From Levilactobacillus enshiensis (GTDB lineage: Bacteria; Bacillota; Bacilli; Lactobacillales; Lactobacillaceae), in assembly GCF_007115095.1 (NCBI RefSeq), contig NZ_SULH01000007.1, forward strand, positions 1 through 61,831: 61,831 bases of DNA. The letters are read 5' to 3'. This document shows, in pieces, positions 18,841 to 26,859 of this stretch (position 1 is its first letter; every line of letters starts with the position of its first letter). The position numbers and the translations under genes were made by a program. The notes under the pieces are model-generated. The model did no database searches, was not told where the DNA came from, and worked only from the letters and a program-made list of their open reading frames with translations.

Positions 18841-19245
18841 ATGCAACCTGAATGTATCTTCTGTCAGATCATCGCTGGTAAAGTTCCAAGCAAGATGATT
18901 CACCAAAATGACTTGGCGATGGCCATCATGGCCTTGGAGCAAGAAGTCCCTGGCCATATCATCGTTTTCCCGAAGCAGCACTTTGCTAGCCTAGAAGTGG
19001 CGGACGACCAATCACTACTGGCCATCATGACCCTGATCACGGAACTGGGCACACAGAGTTTAGCTGCCGGTTTTGACAGCTATAACCTCCTCTGTGCAGA
19101 CGGCAAACCAGCTGGCCAGTCGGTGCCGCACGTTCATTTTCACTTCATCCCGCGAAAAACGGGGGATGGGCTAAATGCTTGGCCTACTTTTGGCTATCAC
19201 GGTGATGTTGATGGCGACGCTTTATTTCGCAAACTACGATTTTAA
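18841..19245 (+). CDS. HIT family protein (histidine triad nucleotide hydrolase/transferase)
   Basis: A 134-residue soluble protein with the N-terminal CIFCQIIAGKVPS motif, GHIIVFPKQHF, and the catalytic histidine triad HVHFHFI at 97-103. The family hydrolyses or transfers nucleoside phosphoramidates and dinucleotides. The two N-terminal cysteines (CIFC) fit the zinc-binding subgroup, although the partner ligands are not obvious. It appears to be a single-gene unit, preceded by AAGGTGA as ribosome site. The precise substrate is not predictable. Confidence 0.9.
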   Translation: MQPECIFCQIIAGKVPSKMIHQNDLAMAIMALEQEVPGHIIVFPKQHFASLEVADDQSLLAIMTLITELGTQSLAAGFDSYNLLCADGKPAGQSVPHVHFHFIPRKTGDGLNAWPTFGYHGDVDGDALFRKLRF

Positions 19246-19451
19246 GCTATTGAACGCTTGCGGTGGTTTCTCAGTTTTGAGTTTGCGGTAAGCAATATCG
19301 AAATTCTGCTCGATTAGACGCGTTAGGTTCCCTAGCTAACTTGTTCTGACTATATTAGTATGTCACGTTATTTTCTTCCTGCACAGCACCACATTAAGCC
19401 GTCCGGTTAGGCTGAAATGGCGTAAGATAATTTATGAGGGAGGAACCAAGC

Positions 19452-20123
19452 ATGACAATTGGCGAAAAATTGAAGGCGTGTCGTTTAGCTAAAGAACTAA
19501 CGCAGGCGCAGGTGGCAACAACGATTCACGTCTCACGCAAAACCATCTCTGGCTGGGAAAATAATCGCAGTTATCCAGATGTCGCGAGCTTGGTCCGGTT
19601 GAGTGATTTATACGCGGTGGCATTGGACGACTTGTTACGCGACAATCACCTCTTAACACACTATCAACAGGCAGAACAAACGACTTTGCGGACAAAAAAG
19701 CTCACTAAAGTCACCTATTCATTAAATATTTTATGGCTGATACTAACCTATCTTAGTATTTATTCAGTGTTTGGCCTCCATATGCCTTATGTGCCGCTAT
19801 TGTTGATCATCAACACGATTGTATTTTTAACGCACTTTTCGCAATGGGACCGGTTCAAACTACGGCGGCAGCGCGTGAAATTAGAAGTAAGCTTTTTGGC
19901 AGGTGTCCTGCTCAATGCCATCGTCAGTATCGTCTTGCTGAGCTTAGGGGTTGGCGAAAAGTTGGTGACAGCAGACGAATACCATACCATCGGCATCGTA
20001 GCAGGCCACTTTACGTTGCTCTGCTTTCTGACCATTAGTTTGCTGATCATCATCTTCTTTAAAAATGAAGCGCCACGAGCGGCTGCTACTAATGGTGATG
20101 AGTCAATCGTTCCTCGGGTTTAG
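19452..20123 (+). CDS. XRE-type regulator with C-terminal membrane domain
   Basis: About 223 residues. An earlier in-frame ATG exists at 19434, but the GGGAGGA ribosome site (about 19437-19444) lies between it and the ATG at 19452, which starts MTIGEKLKACRLAKELTQAQ, the normal beginning of an XRE helix-turn-helix (VSRKTISGWENNRSYPD is the recognition region). Residues about 85-215 carry around four hydrophobic segments, making it a membrane-tethered DNA-binding protein of a type common in lactobacilli. The 3' end overlaps a small convergent membrane-protein gene by 35 bases. Its target is unknown; the CPBP protease gene nearby is a candidate. Confidence 0.85.
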   Translation: MTIGEKLKACRLAKELTQAQVATTIHVSRKTISGWENNRSYPDVASLVRLSDLYAVALDDLLRDNHLLTHYQQAEQTTLRTKKLTKVTYSLNILWLILTYLSIYSVFGLHMPYVPLLLIINTIVFLTHFSQWDRFKLRRQRVKLEVSFLAGVLLNAIVSIVLLSLGVGEKLVTADEYHTIGIVAGHFTLLCFLTISLLIIIFFKNEAPRAAATNGDESIVPRV

Positions 20124-20316
20124 GAAAAATGAAAAGACTGGTTAGGATCAGCATGATGCCGAAAACACCGAAAAACAGATCAAAGATTTGTGAATAGTGC
20201 TGAACAGAGAGTGTGAGCGTCCTGTGAATCAATTGACTAAGAACTTGTCGATTTAAGAAGACCAATAGTACTCCCCAGCCAAAACGATGCTGGATATAAA
20301 AACGATGATTAAACAT
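20089..20316 (-). CDS. Small membrane protein (75 aa), hypothetical
   Basis: A 75-residue protein with two probable membrane segments (FGWGVLLVFL and IFDLFFGVFGIMLILTSLFIF) and a His-rich tail. It has a good AAGGGGGA ribosome site eight bases before ATG, which supports it as real although its 3' end overlaps the convergent XRE-membrane gene by 35 bases. No family was recognised. Confidence 0.6.
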   Translation of the reverse strand: MFNHRFYIQHRFGWGVLLVFLNRQVLSQLIHRTLTLSVQHYSQIFDLFFGVFGIMLILTSLFIFPKPEERLTHHH

Positions 20317-20511
20317 AACAGTTCCCCCTTCAGGTTTCTAATTCCAGTGTACGCACTTAGACGATTGCATGACCCGATAAACCCGTCTATATCTAAAAGA
20401 CACGGCAAAACCCTTTAAAACCAGCATGTCTCGATAACTAAGACGGTCGATCTATCGTATTTGTGCCCCGCCACTTCTATAATAAGAAGCATTGAAATGG
20501 AGTGAGGGAAA

Positions 20512-21270
20512 ATGAATCAACGCAAAAATTTACAATTAGGTCTATCGTGGGTCGGCTGTGTATTACTGTTGTTTGGACTAGGTTGGGTTGTAAGTGTGCT
20601 AAGACTGAGTGATGTGCACGCCATCATCTTCCAAGAGCTGACACTAGCACTTGTTTTCTATCTCTTAAATCGATATTGGGTGAAGATTAGCATCCATTTC
20701 AAATCCGATTTATCTTTTAGGTCCCAACTAATCACAAACACTGTAACGCTGGTTTATATCTTGCTATTATTAACCTTTGTTGGTCAAAAACTAGGCCAGA
20801 CGCCTATTTTAAAATTTTGCCTGTATGGGATTGCTGCTGCTTTGGTCGCCTTTTTTGAGGAGTATCTTTTTCGCGGAATGATTTTGGGTGGCATCGTCGC
20901 ACAATGCCGCGGAAAGCGATCAACTGCGGTGATTTGGGCCGTCTTAATCAGCAGTCTGATTTTTTCATTGACCCACATGATCAACCTCTTCCATCAAAGT
21001 CTGGCAATGACGGTGACCCAGGTCGTGGGCGTGTTTGGTCTCGGGCTGTTGCTGGGCGCAATTTACCTCCGTACCCGCAGTCTCTGGTGGCCAATCCTGC
21101 TACATTTTTGCTTGGACTTTTCGGCCTTCTTACGTTTCGGGTTCCGGCAAGGCACCGATCCAACAATGACGGTGGGTGATGCAGCGATTATGGCGGCAGT
21201 CTTGCTAGTGATTGCGTTATTTTTGCTGCGACCATCAAAGCAAGAACGAATCATGCGTAACTTCACTTAG
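20512..21270 (+). CDS. CPBP family intramembrane glutamic endopeptidase
   Basis: A 252-residue polytopic membrane protein. It carries the three CPBP/Abi motifs: FFEEYLFRGMIL (Glu pair at 116-117, Arg 121), SLIFSLTHMINL with the His, and HFCLDF near the end. In lactobacilli such proteases often act in bacteriocin self-immunity or in prenyl-like protein processing, which is family knowledge; there is no bacteriocin gene nearby. A TATAAT box and GTGAGGGA ribosome site precede the ATG. The last ~100 bases of the gene recur at 22718-22818. Confidence 0.88.
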   Translation: MNQRKNLQLGLSWVGCVLLLFGLGWVVSVLRLSDVHAIIFQELTLALVFYLLNRYWVKISIHFKSDLSFRSQLITNTVTLVYILLLLTFVGQKLGQTPILKFCLYGIAAALVAFFEEYLFRGMILGGIVAQCRGKRSTAVIWAVLISSLIFSLTHMINLFHQSLAMTVTQVVGVFGLGLLLGAIYLRTRSLWWPILLHFCLDFSAFLRFGFRQGTDPTMTVGDAAIMAAVLLVIALFLLRPSKQERIMRNFT

Positions 21271-21303
21271 TCAGCAAAGATATCTGCGACAGACAAAAAT
21301 ACT

Positions 21304-21338
21304 GCCATCCCCGTTCTTATGGGTCTGGCAGCATTTTG
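21304..21338 (+). terminator. Probable terminator after CPBP gene
   Basis: CTGCCATCCCC / GGGTCTGGCAG hairpin followed by ATTTTG; the T run is weak. It lies between the convergent CPBP and LysR genes. Confidence 0.55.
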
Positions 21339-21434
21339 TATTCTCTAGTCGACTATTTGATTAGGCCTGATGAGCTAGCTTCATCGTCCTTCACAAACAT
21401 ATACCTAGTCATTCATAGTGGCGTCTAGTGCTGG

Positions 21435-22175
21435 CTACTCAACGTTTCTTTCAAACGTCCAATACGGAATCCGCTGACTTGCCGTACCCGCTAATTGAAC
21501 CAGCCGATTCTCTTGAATCAAAAACTGGGGTAACAATGCAACCCCTTCCCCCGCCTTCACCAAGGCAACAATGCCATTCCAAGAATCCACCTCACTAATG
21601 ACCGTTTTCGACTCCGCTGTTGCTAACGACGCGCGTCTAAACGGACAAGCGCGATCGCTATTTACCAACAGCGGCTTGCCGCTCAACGTTGCTTCACGCC
21701 CTGCATAGCTTGCCTGTAACCAGCCGCGATCTCGGACCTGATACTTAGGATCATTAAAGTTGGCATACGTAATGACTAGCTGGGCCGTCTCATGAGTTGT
21801 CGTTGCTAACGTCGTTGATTTCTTGATGGTGAACTGTTGCTTGGCTAAATCATACTTGTGCTGCGTAACGACCAGATAATCAAATAGCAGCTCCGAAATT
21901 ACGATGTGGGTCACGCTATTTTGCTGGTTCAGTTGCGCATGCAATTTTCTAGTCGCCGTCAGCACCTCTTGGGCATAGGCGTTAAAGGCCGCCCCCGCAG
22001 CCGTGGGCGTCAAGCCCTGATAACTGCGAACAAACAGTTTCACCTGCAGCTCATCTTCCAGGGCCTGCAAGCGGGCCGACACATTGGATTGCGAATACCC
22101 CCGTTGTTGCGCAGTCCGATTGATCGACCGCAATGTATACATCGTCTGAAACAGACTAAGATCCTGAATTTGCAC
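21435..22175 (-). CDS. LysR family transcriptional regulator
   Basis: A 246-residue regulator with the N-terminal LysR helix-turn-helix (LSLFQTMYTLRSINRTAQQRGYSQSNVSARLQALEDELQ, split over residues 5-45) and a shortened effector-binding domain (LysR proteins are usually near 300). The start is GTG at 22175 after AGGAGGGA. It is divergent from the tautomerase gene at 22290, and a perfect 23-base palindrome lies right upstream of its ribosome site, so it probably controls that gene and itself. The effector is unknown. Confidence 0.88.
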   Translation of the reverse strand: MQIQDLSLFQTMYTLRSINRTAQQRGYSQSNVSARLQALEDELQVKLFVRSYQGLTPTAAGAAFNAYAQEVLTATRKLHAQLNQQNSVTHIVISELLFDYLVVTQHKYDLAKQQFTIKKSTTLATTTHETAQLVITYANFNDPKYQVRDRGWLQASYAGREATLSGKPLLVNSDRACPFRRASLATAESKTVISEVDSWNGIVALVKAGEGVALLPQFLIQENRLVQLAGTASQRIPYWTFERNVE

Positions 22176-22188
22176 AGTTGTCCCTCCT

Positions 22189-22211
22189 AGTTATCGTAAT
22201 TTACGATAACT
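22189..22211. promoter_or_regulatory. Perfect 23-bp palindrome, candidate LysR operator
   Basis: Arms AGTTATCGTAA and TTACGATAACT around one central T, between the divergent LysR and tautomerase genes. It contains the T-N11-A spacing expected for LysR binding and abuts the LysR ribosome site, so binding would also autorepress. Confidence 0.75.
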
Positions 22212-22289
22212 ATACCATATTTTAAATATAGGCAACGCGTAGGCCACTGCTTATACTAAGACTTGTAACCAACTAAGGAGGAAATCAAC

Positions 22290-22688
22290 ATGCCCTATTT
22301 AAACGTGAGACTCGCTGCACCAGAATCTACTACAACCGCACAACAAGTTGCCCAACTGCTAACGACCCTGGCAACGGATACCCTGGGCAAGGCCCATGAC
22401 GTTGTCGCCGTTGATGTACAATTTGCCGAACCAGCACACTGGTTTGTCGGCGGCCAGGCCACAGCTGACCAAGATACCGCCACTTTTTACATTGAAATCA
22501 AAGTGACGACCGGAACGAATACACGAGACGAAAAGGCCCGCTTCATCGCCAAGACTTTTAGTGGCATGCAAGCCATTCTCGGCCCCGTCAATCCTGCCAG
22601 TTACGTGGTCGTCAAGAATGTCGACGCCGACGATTGGGGCTTCGGTGGTAAAACGCAGGCCTACCGCTACATTGCACCCCAACTTTAG
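22290..22688 (+). CDS. Tautomerase family protein (MIF/4-oxalocrotonate type)
   Basis: A 132-residue protein beginning MPYLNVRLA; the proline exposed after Met removal is the catalytic base of the tautomerase superfamily. The rest (a VDVQFAEPAHWFVGG segment and YIEIKVTTGTNT) fits a beta-alpha-beta tautomerase fold. AAGGAGGAA ribosome site. It would catalyse keto-enol tautomerisation of a small carbonyl acid in the cytoplasm; the substrate is unknown. It is divergently paired with a LysR regulator. Confidence 0.8.
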   Translation: MPYLNVRLAAPESTTTAQQVAQLLTTLATDTLGKAHDVVAVDVQFAEPAHWFVGGQATADQDTATFYIEIKVTTGTNTRDEKARFIAKTFSGMQAILGPVNPASYVVVKNVDADDWGFGGKTQAYRYIAPQL

Positions 22689-22717
22689 GCAAACATTCGC
22701 GACGTGGCTACTGCGAC

Positions 22718-22818
22718 GGAGGGTGATGCAGCGATTGCGGCAACAGTCTTGCCAGTGATTGCGTTATTTTTGCTACGACCATCAAAGCAAGAACGAATCA
22801 TGCGTAACTTCACTTAGT
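22718..22818 (+). pseudogene. Duplicated 3' fragment of the CPBP protease gene
   Basis: About 100 bases nearly identical to 21177-21270, the last ~30 codons and stop of the CPBP gene (for example ATCAAAGCAAGAACGAATCA in both), directly after the tautomerase stop. It is too short to function. The LysR/tautomerase pair thus lies between the complete gene and a second copy of its 3' end. Confidence 0.85.
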
Positions 22819-22873
22819 TAGTGATAGGTGACACCACAGCACTCTTGAATTTTTTCTAAACCTAACGACAACA

Positions 22874-22915
22874 AAGAACTAAGATCTTCGAAATAGCGAT
22901 CTTAGTTCTTTTTTT
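22874..22915 (+). terminator. Strong intrinsic terminator
   Basis: AAGAACTAAGATC / GATCTTAGTTCTT stem followed by TTTTT on the plus strand, ending the tautomerase transcript. Confidence 0.9.
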
Positions 22916-23109
22916 GCTATAAACGCCGCGTTCAACAACGTCCCTCCTCACCAACACCATATTCAAACACCACGGTCTCGGCCATTGTAATTTCCCGGTA
23001 GCGGTGAGAATGCAGGGAATTATTTCTTGCTAGCAATCCTAAAAAGCTGCTCTGATGATGCCAGCAGACCTTTCAATTTAAGTCATCATCGTGTGTGGCC
23101 CGTCTCACA

Positions 23110-23841
23110 CTAAACTAACAGTTTGACACCGAAATAAATGATAATCATTCCCAGCAACGGCGTTAATAAGCGATTAACTTTCACATAGTTCAGTCGTTGT
23201 AAGATTAATGGCGTGATAATCGCGCCGACGACAGCGCCCCCCATAAGTCCTAAACCAACTTGCCAATCAATTGGACTCGTCAATAAGTGGCTGATAAACC
23301 CCACCAAGGACATCCAAAAAAGCACATAGGTGGCCGTTCCAGCAGCTTCAATGGCCGACAGTCCAAGAATGCTCAGTCCAGCAGCCGTTGTTGCGCCCCC
23401 ACTAAGGCCGCCAATTCCAACCATCAAGCCACTTAGGAGGCCAAACACGATGGCCCACCCTGGTCGTTTACTAGCTGACTTGGAAGTTGGCCGCCAATAT
23501 TTAAGCAAAACCACGCCCCCCATCACAACCAACACGACGCCCACTGTCCAATCGTAAACGCGTGTCGAAATAAATCTAGCGACCACCGTGCCACCAACAA
23601 TGCCCGGTAGCGCTGCTAGAATCAAATAATTACCTAACCTGAACTGCACGTTACGGATTCGTGCCTGGGTTAAAAAGCCAAAAAACAGTGCTGGCAATGC
23701 CACAAATAATGAGGTGGGCACTGCAATTGCAGTTGGGACATTTAATTGACTTGTTAAAACGCCTAAATATAGGGAAGCCCCACCGCCACCGATCAAGCTC
23801 ACAAAAGCTCCAATTAACAACCCATAGATAATACTGATCAT
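23110..23841 (-). CDS. TauE/SafE family sulfite/anion exporter
   Basis: About 243 residues with eight hydrophobic segments and the two family glycine motifs near the N-terminus (IGGGGASLYLG) and mid-protein (VGIGGLSGGATTAAG). The start is set at ATG 23841 (MISIIYGLLIGA): the AAGGACGGTG ribosome site lies just upstream, and the operator and promoter at 23864-23908 rule out the longer frame from 23877. The family moves sulfite, sulfoacetate or related organosulfur anions; the substrate here is inference. It is divergent from a TetR gene and probably repressed by it. Confidence 0.88.
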   Translation of the reverse strand: MISIIYGLLIGAFVSLIGGGGASLYLGVLTSQLNVPTAIAVPTSLFVALPALFFGFLTQARIRNVQFRLGNYLILAALPGIVGGTVVARFISTRVYDWTVGVVLVVMGGVVLLKYWRPTSKSASKRPGWAIVFGLLSGLMVGIGGLSGGATTAAGLSILGLSAIEAAGTATYVLFWMSLVGFISHLLTSPIDWQVGLGLMGGAVVGAIITPLILQRLNYVKVNRLLTPLLGMIIIYFGVKLLV

Positions 23842-23863
23842 AATTTCACCGTCCTTAATAAAT

Positions 23864-23908
23864 GGAGCACACTCCACTTATCAAAACGGAGTGTGCTCCA
23901 CTTGTCAA
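23864..23908 (-). promoter_or_regulatory. TauE promoter with two TetR-type operators
   Basis: On the minus strand TTGACA (23903-23908), 17-base spacer, TTTGAT (23880-23885). One operator, GGAGTGTGCTCC (23888-23899), fills the spacer; a second, its reverse complement GGAGCACACTCC (23864-23875), lies in the 5' leader. Each is itself a GGAG-N4-CTCC dyad. The divergent TetR protein is the obvious ligand. Confidence 0.85.
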
Positions 23909-23959
23909 GTCCGGTCGTCTGAGTTATGGTTAGATTCTAAGTGAAAGGACTGGTTCAAA

Positions 23960-24508
23960 ATGCGTAAAGACGCAACTCAGAATCACCAGAAAATTTTAGC
24001 AGCTGCTACCGATTTATTTCAAAAAGATGGCGTTGCCGCGGTAAGTATGAAAGATATTGCGACCGCTGCGCACTTGGGTCCTGGAACCCTCTACCGTAAT
24101 TACCCCAATAAGGGAACCCTCTGCCTAGATCTCGTTTACAATAACCTTCAAAAATTCATTGCTACTCACAGGGCGTTAACGCCGACCGCCGCCAATTGGC
24201 ACCTGTTACTCAGCAACTATCTTATTTTTCGTGAAGCCAATAGCGCCCTCTTAGCAACCATCGAAAGTGACTCGCAAGTCAATTTCACCCAAACTGAACT
24301 CTATCACCAATTATCACGTTTGTTTTTTCCTTTCCTGCAGGCCGTTTTGCCAAGTGCCACCGCAGCTACCATCCAATTTAGAACGGATATGCTAATTGCG
24401 ATGCTAAAGAGCGACAGCTACGCCTTCCAGCGTCAAGAACGTCACCTGAGCAACAAGCAGCTTTGCCAGTTGATTAATGAGTTGTTGCTATCACCGCTGT
24501 TAAGTTAA
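23960..24508 (+). CDS. TetR/AcrR family transcriptional repressor
   Basis: A 182-residue protein with the TetR helix-turn-helix (QKILAAATDLFQKDG then VSMKDIATAAHLGPGTLYRNYPNKGTL) and an all-helical ligand-binding C-terminal domain. Ribosome site GTGAAAGGA. It is divergent from the TauE-family exporter and the intergenic region carries two GGAGYRYRCTCC dyads over the exporter promoter, making this its probable repressor. Confidence 0.9.
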   Translation: MRKDATQNHQKILAAATDLFQKDGVAAVSMKDIATAAHLGPGTLYRNYPNKGTLCLDLVYNNLQKFIATHRALTPTAANWHLLLSNYLIFREANSALLATIESDSQVNFTQTELYHQLSRLFFPFLQAVLPSATAATIQFRTDMLIAMLKSDSYAFQRQERHLSNKQLCQLINELLLSPLLS

Positions 24509-24698
24509 CCTTTTACTGCTATCTTTCATATCAACTCATTGTGAAATTACCCCTACGCCTCGTGTCACCTCTGCAACACGAAATCGACGAGATTACGCCC
24601 TTTTTTGGTAAAAAATGTGGGCCAGCAGCTAGCCTACGCCACCTATAATTCGTGTCTGCTTCCTGTTCGACACACGTAAACGTAGGAGGATAAAACTC

Positions 24699-24751
24699 AA
24701 GAATCGACTTTTTAGAAAGGTAGCTGCGGCCCTTCTGAAAAGTCGATTCTT
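24699..24751. repeat. Long hairpin, copy 1 of a dispersed family
   Basis: Arms AAGAATCGACTTTTTAGAA and TTCTGAAAAGTCGATTCTT around a 15-base GC-rich loop. The same stem sequence recurs at 35953-36002, also between convergent genes. It may act as a bidirectional terminator. Remaining DNA of 24509-24882 shows nothing else but the terminator at 24835. Confidence 0.75.
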
Positions 24752-24834
24752 CGCCATTATGGTGTCAAAACGTGGCCAATAGGCATCTGACTCCGTTTAA
24801 ACCTGATCGTCTATTGCCCCGCTACATTCAAAAA

Positions 24835-24859
24835 AGCCGTCCCTAAACACAGGACGGCT
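24835..24859 (-). terminator. Terminator of the serine-rich surface protein gene
   Basis: Perfect AGCCGTCC / GGACGGCT stem, followed by TTTTTT on the minus strand, about 25 bases past the stop codon. Confidence 0.9.
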
Positions 24860-24882
24860 CAAAATCAATAGCTGACATATAG

Positions 24883-26763
24883 TTATTTATTCTTGCGGTA
24901 CAACTTAGCGATTCCTAAAGTTCCCAGCAGTAGCACTAATCCACCGAACAGTAGTGATAGGCCACTCTTTTCATTTAATTGTGGAATCAATGATTTGGGA
25001 TGGTTAGCTTTTGCGGACTGCGCTGCTACCTTGGATGAGGTTACCTTAGCAGCCGGCGTACTAATTTGATCAGCAGATGATCCTTTTTCATAGCTAGCAG
25101 TCACTGGCTTGCTAGAAGTACGATCTGCTTGTGACGTTTCGGTCTGATTCCCGTCATTGTTGATCACGTCACCGTCACCGCCATTTTGGATGTTCTGATC
25201 ATTGCTGGAACTAACGACAGGAACATTGGAGCTGGATGTTGACTGATCACTCGAAGAGCTTGATGAGCCTGGGACACTGGAAGAACTCGATGGGGTCGAG
25301 GAACTCGTGGAACTTGAGGAGCTCGGCACACTGGAAGAACTTGATGAACTTGAAGAATCAGAAGAACTTTCGGAGCTGGAGGAACTTGAAGAGGTTGACG
25401 AACTTGAAGAACTTGAGGAACTAGATGAACTCGACGAGCTTGAGGAGCTTGAAGAACTTGAGGAGCTTGATGAACTTGATGAACTCGACGAACTTGAGGA
25501 GCTTGAAGAACTTGATGAACTCGATGAACTCGATGAACTTGAAGAACTAGATGAACTTGAGGAGCTTGAGGAGCTTGATGAACTCGACGAACTCGATGAA
25601 CTTGAAGAACTAGATGAACTTGAGGAACTTGACGAACTTGACGAACTCTCATCAGCCCCGTTAATAACAAGTTTTGTTTCTGAAATAACCGGTGCGTACT
25701 GCGTGCCAAATTGATCGGTGTAGTTGTAGATGTATTGCACCGTGTATTGACCTGGCGTTTTGAAATTTTGTGCGGATAAATTATCTAATGAAACCGCTTG
25801 GTGTTGATCGTTGAGAACATTAACCTGGACCGTCATATCGGTATCATCCGGCTTGTTCGTAACTTCAGCATCGCTAAACTTAACCTTGCTGTCGCTATGA
25901 CCAGCGTCCGTAACGGCCGCATTTTGGGTCAAATCGACTGGCGTATCCATCTCAGCTTCAACCGCAGCGGGGGCGGTTACATTTGGTGTGGCCAAGACTT
26001 GCCATTTTTCGTCGGCCTTAACGGAGGATTTTACTGCCAACGTATCCGCCAACTCATTGGCAATGTTTTCGACGTAGTTCACTTGATAGGCGCCCGGTGC
26101 CGCGGTAATGCGTTGGTCTTGCTCCCCTAAAATGGTCGCGCCATTGTTGGTAATCGTGCCACCATCATTGTCAAAGGTAATTTGGTTTAAATAGTAATTA
26201 CCCGTCCAAGCCTGCTTAATCCAATCATCTTGAATAATATCGTAATCGTCGCTAACAAACTTACCACTCTGATAAATCGTAAACGGTCCGGTTTCTTTGA
26301 TCGTCGGTTGTGGGTACACCAGAATTGGAATCTGTGCTTGCAACAATTCCCAAGACCCATAATTGTGATAAAGCTTGACGGAGTAAGGTTCTGCTAACGA
26401 ATTTCCAGATAAGGAGAACGCATCTTTAGCATAAGCTACCCCCCACGGAAAAATGTTACTAGTTAGAGAATTTGTCCCCGGTTTGTGAATTGAACTTATC
26501 GTCTCACCAGTTGCACTTAATCCAGAAAGTGTGTCATTGGTAAACATACGAATTGGTTGCTTCAGCACCCATGCGGAGGTCGAACTAAGGTTATTATTCC
26601 CCGTAAAATCATCTAGTTTATAGTCACCTGGTGCGATTAATTTTAAATTCTCACCATTTCCAAAAACATGAGTCAGCACTTGGGCGTGAACAGTTTTCAG
26701 CGATAACATTGACGCTGCCAGAACGGTAATCGTTGCTGTAATTGCTTTTTGATAAAGTTTCAT
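24883..26763 (-). CDS. Serine-rich surface protein with atypical sorting signal
   Basis: A 626-residue protein. A signal peptide (1-28, ending TVHAQ) leads to a beta-rich region of about 330 residues. Its part around 255-365 (NVTAPAAVEAEMDTPVDLTQ and later GQYTVQYIYNYTDQFGTQY) resembles bacterial Ig-like/DUF5011-type domains. Then comes an almost pure serine tract (about 370-485) extending as a Ser-rich region to about 525. The C-terminus has a hydrophobic segment and YRKNK tail as in sortase substrates, but the expected LPxTG position reads IPQLNE (593-598). AGGGGAG ribosome site. The promoter has a CcpA-type cre site. Likely a cell-surface stalk-borne adhesin; the ligand is unknown and cell-wall anchoring is uncertain. 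Confidence 0.88.
   Translation of the reverse strand: MKLYQKAITATITVLAASMLSLKTVHAQVLTHVFGNGENLKLIAPGDYKLDDFTGNNNLSSTSAWVLKQPIRMFTNDTLSGLSATGETISSIHKPGTNSLTSNIFPWGVAYAKDAFSLSGNSLAEPYSVKLYHNYGSWELLQAQIPILVYPQPTIKETGPFTIYQSGKFVSDDYDIIQDDWIKQAWTGNYYLNQITFDNDGGTITNNGATILGEQDQRITAAPGAYQVNYVENIANELADTLAVKSSVKADEKWQVLATPNVTAPAAVEAEMDTPVDLTQNAAVTDAGHSDSKVKFSDAEVTNKPDDTDMTVQVNVLNDQHQAVSLDNLSAQNFKTPGQYTVQYIYNYTDQFGTQYAPVISETKLVINGADESSSSSSSSSSSSSSSSSSSSSSSSSSSSSSSSSSSSSSSSSSSSSSSSSSSSSSSSSSSSSSSSSSSSSSSSSSSSSSSSSSSSTSSSSSSSESSSDSSSSSSSSSVPSSSSSTSSSTPSSSSSVPGSSSSSSDQSTSSSNVPVVSSSNDQNIQNGGDGDVINNDGNQTETSQADRTSSKPVTASYEKGSSADQISTPAAKVTSSKVAAQSAKANHPKSLIPQLNEKSGLSLLFGGLVLLLGTLGIAKLYRKNK
25308..25655 (-). 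repeat. 9-nt tandem repeat (poly-Ser minisatellite)
   Basis: About 38 degenerate copies of the plus-strand unit GARCTHGAN, that is, serine codons in a repeating AGY-TCN-TCN order on the minus strand. As a by-product the plus strand is open for about 135 codons reading Glu/Leu/Asp. Confidence 0.9.
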
Positions 26764-26802
26764 GATGTTAGCTCCCCTCGCACTAAAAAATCAGCTTCTT
26801 TT

Positions 26803-26859
26803 TAGAAAACGCTTTCCTCAACTTGGTTTAATCATATACTTTTATGTGGAAATAATCAA
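26803..26859 (-). promoter_or_regulatory. Promoter and cre site of the serine-rich surface protein
   Basis: On the minus strand TTGATT (26854-26859), 17-base spacer, TATGAT (26831-26836). Downstream, AGAAAACGCTTTCC at about 26804-26817 matches 12 of 14 positions of the CcpA cre consensus TGWNANCGNTNWCA. Its position past the start point would give a roadblock type of catabolite repression. Confidence 0.7.

Noticed and set aside
25307..25714. Long plus-strand Glu/Leu/Asp frame opposite the poly-serine tract
   Set aside because: It is the mirror image of the 9-base serine repeat; no ribosome site and no plausible protein composition.
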